Positions 28,149-33,736 of a stretch of DNA of 33,736 nt are shown piece after piece. Source of the stretch: Candidatus Methylomirabilota bacterium (GTDB lineage Bacteria; Methylomirabilota; Methylomirabilia; Rokubacteriales; CSP1-6); the NCBI GenBank assembly GCA_035709005.1, contig DASTFB010000132.1, positions 1-33,736 on the forward strand, written 5' to 3'. The notes under the pieces were generated by a model. The model had not been told where the DNA came from and did not search any database. It worked only from the letters and a program-made list of their open reading frames with translations. The stretch's first letter is position 1; every line of letters starts with the position of its first letter. A program made the translations under genes and the position numbers.

Positions 28149-29219
28149 CTACGGCCTGGCGGCCTCCTCCAGGGCGCGCAGGATGCGCTCGGCCTGCTCG
28201 ATATTGCGCCGGGCCTCGGCGTGCCGGGGATCGTGCTCCAGCACCGCATGCCAGTGCGCGATGGCCGCCTCCAGCTGCTCTTCGCGGGACAGGCGGATGC
28301 CTTCGTGGTAGTGCAGTTGGATGGCGTGGCTGCGGGCCTCGCTGAGCAGACCCGCGCCGTCCCGGTAGGCGGGATCGAGCCGGACCAGCTGAGCCAGCGC
28401 GCGGTGGGCGTCGTCGTACAGGCCATTGGCCAGATCGGCCTTGCCCTGCCGGTAGAGGATCGACTTCTTGAGATCGAGCCACTCGGTGTCGTCGGGCTGG
28501 CCTTCGAGCAGACGGTCGACGGCGGCCAGGGCGGCCGCGTACTCCTGCCGGTCGAGGGCCTCGCGGGCGTCGATCACGAGCGGGTTGCTCTCCAGCATGG
28601 GCTCCTCGGCCCCGCTCTCACGCCCGGGGGGCAGGGCGACCTTGCGGGGTCGCGCCATACGGCTCGTCAGACCCGCCACCTCCGGGATCCGGAGACGCAT
28701 CCCGGCTTTCAGCTTCGTCCGGGGCGGCAGTCCATTGGCCTCCCAGATCACTTCGGCGAGCGTGCGATCGCCGTAGTACCGCTCGGCGATGGCGCCGAGG
28801 CTCTCCCCGTTGCCCACCAGGTGGGTCGTGAAGTGGAGTTCGGGGACTTCGCGGAGGACCTTGAACGCGGCGGCGTTGGTCGGATCGAAGGCGAGCGCCG
28901 CCAGCAGATGGCGGCGCGCCTGGGCGTGATGGCCCTGATTGAGCGCTTGCCGGCCCAGGCGAATGCGGCGCGCCACAGCGCTCTGCAGCAGACGTCGCAG
29001 CCGGGCGTGTCCGGCGCGCGCCGCCACGCTGTCGGGGGCGATGGTGAGCGCGATCTTCCACTCCTCGAGCGCCGAGCGCAGATCGCCGCGGCGCTCGTAC
29101 GTCAGCGCCCGCTGCTGGTGCTCGGCGGCCAGGCGCCCCACTGACGCCGGCGGGGCCGTGGCGCAGCCCGGCAGTGCCAGGCACAGCGTCACTGCGACCA
29201 GGGCCAGCCCGTGCTTCAC
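28149..29219 (-). CDS. LysM and TPR domain lipoprotein
   Basis: The 356-residue protein has a lipoprotein signal (LCLALPGC, lipid-modified Cys19), so it is probably anchored in the outer or inner membrane facing the periplasm. It has TPR-like helical repeats at about 33-64 and 87-118, and a LysM domain at about 131-179 (VGNGESLGAIAERYYGD, AGMRLRIPE). Further TPR repeats run from about 210 to 350. LysM binds peptidoglycan or chitin-like glycans. The GTG start overlaps the deacetylase stop as GTGA. It probably scaffolds the deacetylase or senses the wall; function is not known. Confidence 0.85.
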   Translation of the reverse strand: MKHGLALVAVTLCLALPGCATAPPASVGRLAAEHQQRALTYERRGDLRSALEEWKIALTIAPDSVAARAGHARLRRLLQSAVARRIRLGRQALNQGHHAQARRHLLAALAFDPTNAAAFKVLREVPELHFTTHLVGNGESLGAIAERYYGDRTLAEVIWEANGLPPRTKLKAGMRLRIPEVAGLTSRMARPRKVALPPGRESGAEEPMLESNPLVIDAREALDRQEYAAALAAVDRLLEGQPDDTEWLDLKKSILYRQGKADLANGLYDDAHRALAQLVRLDPAYRDGAGLLSEARSHAIQLHYHEGIRLSREEQLEAAIAHWHAVLEHDPRHAEARRNIEQAERILRALEEAARP

Positions 29220-30220
29220 CGGACCAGCGGCTCCGCATGGAAGACGGTCAGGTTGCGGGCGAATTCCTCGAGCGTCATGTCGGCGAAGATCTGACTGCGC
29301 CGGATCCGCAGCGGGTGCACGAAGGACGGATTGCCCTCGCGGCGGACCGAGAGCGCCGCCACGTAGCCGTCATCCCTGACCTTCCTGATCACCTCGTCGT
29401 CGTGCGCACCGTAGGGGTACGCGAGGGCCCGGGGGGTACGTCCCAGGCGGGCCTGGAACAGGTCGCGGGGTGCGGTGAGCTCGGTGTGAATCCGCCGCGC
29501 GTACGCCTGGGGCGACTCGCTCGAGCGTCGGCGCAACTCGCTGTGGGTCTTGGAGTGCGCGCCGAGCCCGAACCCTTCGTCGGCCAGGCGCCGTAGATCG
29601 TCCCAGCTCAGCGCGTTGCGGCCGACACCGACGTAATCGGTGTAGACGAACAGCGTCGCGGTGAAGCCAAGCTCCTTGAGGACCGGGTAGGCGTACCCGA
29701 GAAACGACTTGTAGCCGTCGTCGAAGGTCAGGGCCACGCTGCGGCGGGGCAATTGCCGACGCAGCTGCGTGAACTCGATCAGGTGCTCCAGGCTGACGGT
29801 GCGGTAGCCGTGGGCCTTGAGGTATCGCATCTGCTGCCTGAACGTGCTGGCGGCGAGGCCCAGACGGCCCTGCGCCCGGGGGCCGATGTGGTGGTAGACG
29901 AGCACGGGAACCAGCTGATACCCGGTGGCGTAGACGCCGGCCGGGTTCCGAGGGTGCTTGGGGATGACCACTTTCTGGCCCCAGGCGAAGGTCCGGCGCC
30001 CGTTGTACTCCTCGATCATCCAGGCTCGGGTGGCGTCGCCGAGAAACCGCGCGGCCAGGCGGCGGGCGTCGTCACCGGGCCGGGCGAAGGCCACGATGTA
30101 GGAATCCGACTCGAAGATATCGCCGCGCAGCACGCTCTTGGCAAGGCCGGTCGGCGTGGCACAGGCGGCCAGCATGAGGGCCGCGGCGCCGAGGGCGGGC
30201 AGGCTGGTGGGCGGCCTCAT
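29216..30220 (-). CDS. Polysaccharide deacetylase lipoprotein with LysM-like N-terminus
   Basis: The 334-residue protein has a lipobox (LMLAAC, Cys20) and a LysM-like segment (about 40-88, YIVAFARPGDDARRLAARF...WGQKVVIPK). A NodB-type carbohydrate esterase family 4 domain follows. VPVLVYHHIG, ALTFDDGY (Asp167, Asp168), the metal His pair GAHSKTHSEL (His222, His226) and LAYPYGAHDDE are all present. Such enzymes remove N-acetyl groups from peptidoglycan or beta-1,6-GlcNAc polymers (PgaB/IcaB-like). ATG overlaps the cyclase stop as ATGA. Confidence 0.9.
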   Translation of the reverse strand: MRPPTSLPALGAAALMLAACATPTGLAKSVLRGDIFESDSYIVAFARPGDDARRLAARFLGDATRAWMIEEYNGRRTFAWGQKVVIPKHPRNPAGVYATGYQLVPVLVYHHIGPRAQGRLGLAASTFRQQMRYLKAHGYRTVSLEHLIEFTQLRRQLPRRSVALTFDDGYKSFLGYAYPVLKELGFTATLFVYTDYVGVGRNALSWDDLRRLADEGFGLGAHSKTHSELRRRSSESPQAYARRIHTELTAPRDLFQARLGRTPRALAYPYGAHDDEVIRKVRDDGYVAALSVRREGNPSFVHPLRIRRSQIFADMTLEEFARNLTVFHAEPLVR

Positions 30221-31614
30221 CTGAGCTGCAGCACCTCGTGCGCCTCGATTTCCTCTTCCTTGCCCCGCACCCGAACGCCCCCGAGCGGGCGAGCCTTCAC
30301 GGCGTCCTTCACCTCACGCCAGGTGCGCGCGGAGATCAGGATCTGCATGGGCTTGGCAATGGACTCCAGACGGGCAGCGACGTTGACGCTGTCGCCGACG
30401 ACCGTGTACTCCATGCGATCGTCGGTGCCCACGGTGCCGGCCACCGTTTCGCCGGTGCTGACCCCGATGCCCACCGTCAGCGGCTCGCCGCCGCGCCGAA
30501 TCCGCCGCCGGCTCAGCAGCTCGATGCCCTCCCGCATGGCCAGCGCCGTGCGCACGGCGCGCAGGGCGTGATTGGGGTGGGCGATGGGCGCCCCGAAGAC
30601 CGCCATGACGGCGTCGCCGAGGAACTTGTCGATCGACCCCTGGTTCCGGAAGGTGGCCTCGATCATGAGGTCGTAGAACTGGTTGAGCAGCAGCACCACC
30701 TCTTCCGGAGCGAGGCGCTCGGAGAGAGGGGTGAACCCCCGCAGGTCGCAGAAGAGCACGGTCACCTCGCGGCGTTCGCCCTCCAGGACGAGCTGGCCGG
30801 GGTCCTTGAGGAGCTCGTCCGCCACGTCGCGGTCGACGTAACGGGCCAGGGCCTGCTTGATCATCTCCTTCTCGCCGAGATGGGTGGCCATGGTGTTGAA
30901 GGCCTCGGTGAGGACGCCGATCTCGTCACGGGAGGACACGGCCAGGTTCACGGTGAAGTCCCCGGCCGTGATGCGGCGGGTGCCTTCGACCAGGCGCAGG
31001 ATGGGACGCGTCAGCAGCGTGGCCAGCGCCAGCGAACCGGCCAGGCCGATCACCACGATGGCGAAGCTGAGTCCGAGGAGCCGGTTGCGGGCCTGACTGA
31101 TGGCATCGTCGACCGACTTCTGGCTGATGCCCACGTAGACGGCGCCGACGTTGACACGACGGAACGTGAGCGGAATGGCGAAATCGAGGATCCGTCCCCG
31201 CTCGGCCGATCGGTACGATTGCACCACGGGCTCGGGGCCGAGCGCCGCCAGGCCGGCGGCCCGCTCGAATCCGCGCCCAAGCTGGTCGACGTCGGTATGG
31301 GCCACGACCTTGCCCTGGTGGTCGGTGATGACCACGTACACCAGGTCGCCGTCCTTCATGGCCTCCTTCACCAGCAGATTGAGGGTGAGCTCGTCCTTGG
31401 TCAGCAGGGGATTACGGGCCGCGTTGGCCAGATGCTGGGCGATCGTGTGGCCCCGCTTGGTGGTCTCCCCGAGCAGGCTGCGCTCGGCGCTGTAGAGCAG
31501 GACGCTGCTGAGGAGCACCACCGCGGTCACCAGGAGGCCGGTGATGAGGAGGCCGAGCTTGAGTTTCAGGCTCGAACGAAGGCGGGGCACGGGGCTGCTG
31601 TCGGGCTGGAGCAT
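30217..31614 (-). CDS. Membrane class III adenylate cyclase with Cache-like sensor and HAMP
   Basis: The 465-residue protein has a transmembrane helix (about 20-42) and an extracytoplasmic Cache-like sensor (about 45-175, YVVITDHQGKVVAHTD). A second helix (about 180-200), a HAMP domain (about 200-253) and a class III cyclase domain follow. Both metal aspartates are present (LFCDLRGFT Asp290, GDAVMAVFG Asp334), as are transition-state Asn411 and Arg415 (DSVNVAARLE). Purine-selecting Lys330 and Thr404 indicate ATP rather than GTP. It should make cAMP in response to a periplasmic signal. The two lipoprotein genes downstream are translationally coupled to it. No convincing promoter was found in the 150 bp upstream. 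Confidence 0.92.
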   Translation of the reverse strand: MLQPDSSPVPRLRSSLKLKLGLLITGLLVTAVVLLSSVLLYSAERSLLGETTKRGHTIAQHLANAARNPLLTKDELTLNLLVKEAMKDGDLVYVVITDHQGKVVAHTDVDQLGRGFERAAGLAALGPEPVVQSYRSAERGRILDFAIPLTFRRVNVGAVYVGISQKSVDDAISQARNRLLGLSFAIVVIGLAGSLALATLLTRPILRLVEGTRRITAGDFTVNLAVSSRDEIGVLTEAFNTMATHLGEKEMIKQALARYVDRDVADELLKDPGQLVLEGERREVTVLFCDLRGFTPLSERLAPEEVVLLLNQFYDLMIEATFRNQGSIDKFLGDAVMAVFGAPIAHPNHALRAVRTALAMREGIELLSRRRIRRGGEPLTVGIGVSTGETVAGTVGTDDRMEYTVVGDSVNVAARLESIAKPMQILISARTWREVKDAVKARPLGGVRVRGKEEEIEAHEVLQLR

Positions 31615-31728
31615 CCCTCGTGGTCAGGGCACTGGGATCGTCACGATGTGTTTTGAATCTAGCAGATGGCTCACGGCCGGCCATGCGGAAAAACCCCCGG
31701 GGATAATCGCCGGCGTAGTGCGAATGAC

Positions 31729-31757
31729 GCATCCGCGCGCCAGGGCGCGGCGGATGC
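31729..31757 (-). terminator. Strong hairpin after the carbamate kinase gene
   Basis: On the minus strand an eight-pair stem starting GCATCCGC is followed by one bulged C and four more pairs closing a CCTG loop. It begins seven bases after the arcC stop. There is no proper U-run (GTCATTCG follows), so it may be a Rho-type or 3'-end-stabilising structure that separates arcC from the cyclase operon. Confidence 0.45.
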
Positions 31758-31764
31758 CCGGGCG

Positions 31765-32709
31765 TCAGGCGTCGTCCCTGGAGATGACGGTGCCGGCCAC
31801 GCCTCGATCGGCCTGGGCAACCTGGTCGAGGGACGTGATCACGGCCAGGGCTCCTCCGGCTTCCACGAACTGCACGGCCGCCTCTACCTTGGGCCCCATG
31901 CTTCCGGGGGGGAACTCGCCGGCCGCGAGGAGACGACGCGCCTCGGCGACGGTGAGGCGGTGGAGGTAGCGCTGGGCCGGTGTGCCCCAGCCCACGGCAA
32001 CGCGATCGACGCCGGTGAGGAAGTAGACGCGCTCGGCGCCGAGATCCCGCGCCAGCACTGCGGTCGCGAAATCCTTCTCCACGACGGCCTCGATGCCACG
32101 CAATCCGGCCGGCGTCTCGACGACGGGAACGCCACCTCCGCCGACGGCGATCGGCACGATCCCGGCCCCGACGAGCGCTCGGACGAGCGGCGCCTCCACC
32201 ACGCGCACCGGGCGGGGTGAGGGCACGACCCGGCGCCAGCCGCGCCCGCTGTCGTCCACGACCGTCCAACCGAGCTCCCGGGCATGGCGCAGGGCCTCCG
32301 CTCGCTTGTAGAAGGGGCCGATCGGCTTGCTCGGCGCCTGGAACGCCGGATCGCCGGTATCGACCACGACCTGGGTCACCATTGAGGCCACCTGTCGCGG
32401 CCGCCCACGGCGTTGGAGCAGGTTGCCCAGAACTTGCTGGATGGCGTAGCCCAGGCTGCCCTGGGTCTCGGCCACGCAGAGGTCGAGGGTCAACGCGGGC
32501 ATCACGGGCCGGGCGATCTCCATCCGCAGTAATTCCTCACCGACCTGGGGCCCGTTGCCGTGCGTGAGGACCACGCGGTGGCCGGCCGCGATGAGGTCGA
32601 CGACCGGAGGCAGCGAGTCGGCGAGCGCGGCGAACCATTCCGAGGGAGCCCCGACGCTATCCTCCGTTCGCAGGGCGTTGCCACCGATGGCGACGACGAT
32701 CAGGCTCAC
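31765..32709 (-). CDS. arcC: Carbamate kinase
   Basis: Carbamate kinase makes ATP from carbamoyl phosphate and ADP. The 314-residue protein has VVAIGGNAL (5-13), VVLTHGNGPQVGEE, PSKPIGPFY, GWRRVVPSPRP, AVGGGGVPVV, VEKDFATAVLA and FPPGSMGPKVEAAVQF, the full family signature. Its GTG start overlaps the DUF1116 stop as GTGA. That coupling suggests it serves oxamate/allantoin carbamoyltransferase (E. coli YbcF/AllK role) rather than the arginine deiminase pathway. No arcA or arcB is seen. Confidence 0.95.
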   Translation of the reverse strand: MSLIVVAIGGNALRTEDSVGAPSEWFAALADSLPPVVDLIAAGHRVVLTHGNGPQVGEELLRMEIARPVMPALTLDLCVAETQGSLGYAIQQVLGNLLQRRGRPRQVASMVTQVVVDTGDPAFQAPSKPIGPFYKRAEALRHARELGWTVVDDSGRGWRRVVPSPRPVRVVEAPLVRALVGAGIVPIAVGGGGVPVVETPAGLRGIEAVVEKDFATAVLARDLGAERVYFLTGVDRVAVGWGTPAQRYLHRLTVAEARRLLAAGEFPPGSMGPKVEAAVQFVEAGGALAVITSLDQVAQADRGVAGTVISRDDA

Positions 32710-33736
32710 GGACTTGACGCGGACTCCGGCTCCTCGGCCAGCGCGACCAGGGCTTGCTCGAAACAGGCCAGCGGCGCTCGCACGACACCCGCGCCCACCT
32801 GGCCCGTCCCGGCGCGCCGTCCGGCGATGCCGGTGTTGATGAGCGGGGTGATTCCCGTCTCCACGACGAGTCGCACGTCGATCCCGGCGGGGGCCCCGCG
32901 CTCGTCGAGCAGGGCGATTCGGAAGTGGGGATGCTCACCGACGCAGATCTCGGCGATCTCCTCGGTGGCGGCTACCGCCTCGGCGATGCCCCCGGCGCCC
33001 ACGAAGCGAGCGGCAGCCGGCGAGGCCGCCATGGCGCCGCCGCCCAACCCGATCGTCTCCACGATGGCACTGTCGCCCATGTCGGGGTTGGCATCGGCTG
33101 CGGAGAACCGCGGGAAGTAGAGGCCCACGGGGTTGGCCACGGGCGCGGTAAACCACCGCTCCCCCAGTCCGGACACCCGGATGCCGAACTCCGTGCCGTT
33201 GCGGGCCATGGCCGTGACCAGCGTGCTGTGGGGCACGTTGCCGGCGGGATCCGCCATCGCCTTGGCGGCCGCCATGGCCAGGTTGAGGAAAAACTGATCG
33301 TTGCCGGCGAGGAACTCGGCGAACCTGGCCACGGCGCCGTGCCGGCCTCCCGCGCGCGCCGCGTGCGGCATCAAGGCCCGGGCGAGCAGCGACGAGGCGG
33401 CGACGTTGCGCTGGTGCATCTCGTCGCCCATGCGCAGCGCCTGGGCCATGAGCGGCCGGAGCGGCAGGCCTCCAGCGGCGCGCAGTGCGGCGCCGAGGAG
33501 CGGTCCCGTCTCGCTCGCCAGCCAGCGCAGCCTGGCGATCACGCTGTCGTCGTTGGCGCCGAACCGCAGCACCTTGCCCAGACCTTCGTTGATGGCCGCG
33601 TGCGCCCGGTTGCCATACCGCTGGTTCGTCACCACGAAGACCGGCATGGACGCGGTGATGATACCGGTCATCGGGCCGACGGCGCCATGGTGGTGGCAGG
33701 GCGCCAGGATGGCGTCGCCGCGCTCCACCATCGCTG
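32706..33736 (-). CDS. DUF1116 (YlbE/AllG-type) protein, 5' end beyond window
   Basis: In E. coli the DUF1116 protein YlbE acts with FdrA and YlbF as oxamate carbamoyltransferase in allantoin breakdown, and carbamate kinase uses the product. The visible part (343 codons or so) has ERGDAILAPCHHHGAVGPMTG near its beginning, GNDQFFLNLAMAAAK, and DANPDMGDSAIVETIGLGGGAMAASPAA, which I recognise as DUF1116. The frame is open to the window end, and family members have a further N-terminal region, so the Met at 33731 is internal. Coupled to arcC by GTGA. Function is assigned by family and neighbour. Confidence 0.85.
   Translation of the reverse strand, partial: AMVERGDAILAPCHHHGAVGPMTGIITASMPVFVVTNQRYGNRAHAAINEGLGKVLRFGANDDSVIARLRWLASETGPLLGAALRAAGGLPLRPLMAQALRMGDEMHQRNVAASSLLARALMPHAARAGGRHGAVARFAEFLAGNDQFFLNLAMAAAKAMADPAGNVPHSTLVTAMARNGTEFGIRVSGLGERWFTAPVANPVGLYFPRFSAADANPDMGDSAIVETIGLGGGAMAASPAAARFVGAGGIAEAVAATEEIAEICVGEHPHFRIALLDERGAPAGIDVRLVVETGITPLINTGIAGRRAGTGQVGAGVVRAPLACFEQALVALAEEPESASSP

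Noticed and set aside
28085-28426. Upstream extension of the amidohydrolase frame
   Set aside because: It lies inside the LysM/TPR lipoprotein gene in another frame and shows no domain; the amidohydrolase fold begins at 28084.
31681-31705. CCCCGGGG followed by TTTTT on the minus strand, resembling a terminator
   Set aside because: The palindrome has no room for a loop, so it cannot form a stable intramolecular hairpin.
31615-31764. Possible promoter (TAGATT) upstream of the cyclase
   Set aside because: No acceptable -35 hexamer lies 16-18 bases upstream; the best is 3/6.

Overview
This is a compact, very GC-rich bacterial chromosomal segment. It holds housekeeping genes, with no phage, transposon, tRNA, rRNA or CRISPR signal. 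Nearly all genes lie on the minus strand. Many junctions are GTGA or ATGA stop/start overlaps, and GTG starts are common. Gene content and sequence style would fit a free-living soil or subsurface lineage such as Methylomirabilota/Rokubacteria. That placement is an inference from general impression, not a phylogeny.

Region 1 (1-12916, minus strand) is one long run transcribed from a well-formed sigma70-type promoter at about 12962-12991. In transcription order it is yicC, gmk, rpoZ, coaBC, a family-4 uracil-DNA glycosylase, priA, def, fmt, rsmB, rpe, ffh, rpsP, rimM, trmD, rplS and rnhB (cut by the window edge). It links nucleotide and CoA synthesis, replication restart, N-formyl-methionine handling, and ribosome and SRP biogenesis. 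A second promoter-like sequence sits just in front of ffh. Four enzymes here carry unusual residues at key positions: PriA, CoaBC, RnhB and TrmD.

Region 2 (13068-17996, plus strand) diverges from region 1. It holds a small four-helix membrane protein, then a MoxR AAA+ ATPase, a DUF58 protein and a membrane transglutaminase, a classic MoxR-DUF58-TgpA cassette. A small membrane-anchored protein with a carboxypeptidase-regulatory-like domain follows.

Region 3 (18003-26814, minus strand) is a complete-looking de novo UMP operon apart from pyrD: pyrR, pyrB, pyrC, carA, a small unknown gene, carB, pyrF, pyrE. Its leader folds into a hairpin with a CUGUGA hexaloop matching the PyrR-binding loop. 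The base of that hairpin pairs with the pyrR Shine-Dalgarno. This predicts PyrR-dependent translational repression rather than transcription attenuation.

Region 4 (26825-33736, minus strand) is accessory. It contains a cytosine-deaminase-like amidohydrolase and a tightly coupled trio of membrane class III adenylate cyclase, polysaccharide deacetylase lipoprotein and LysM/TPR lipoprotein. At the window edge is a carbamate kinase coupled to a truncated DUF1116 (YlbE/AllG-type) gene, probably part of an oxamate/allantoin carbamoyltransferase locus that continues beyond the window.
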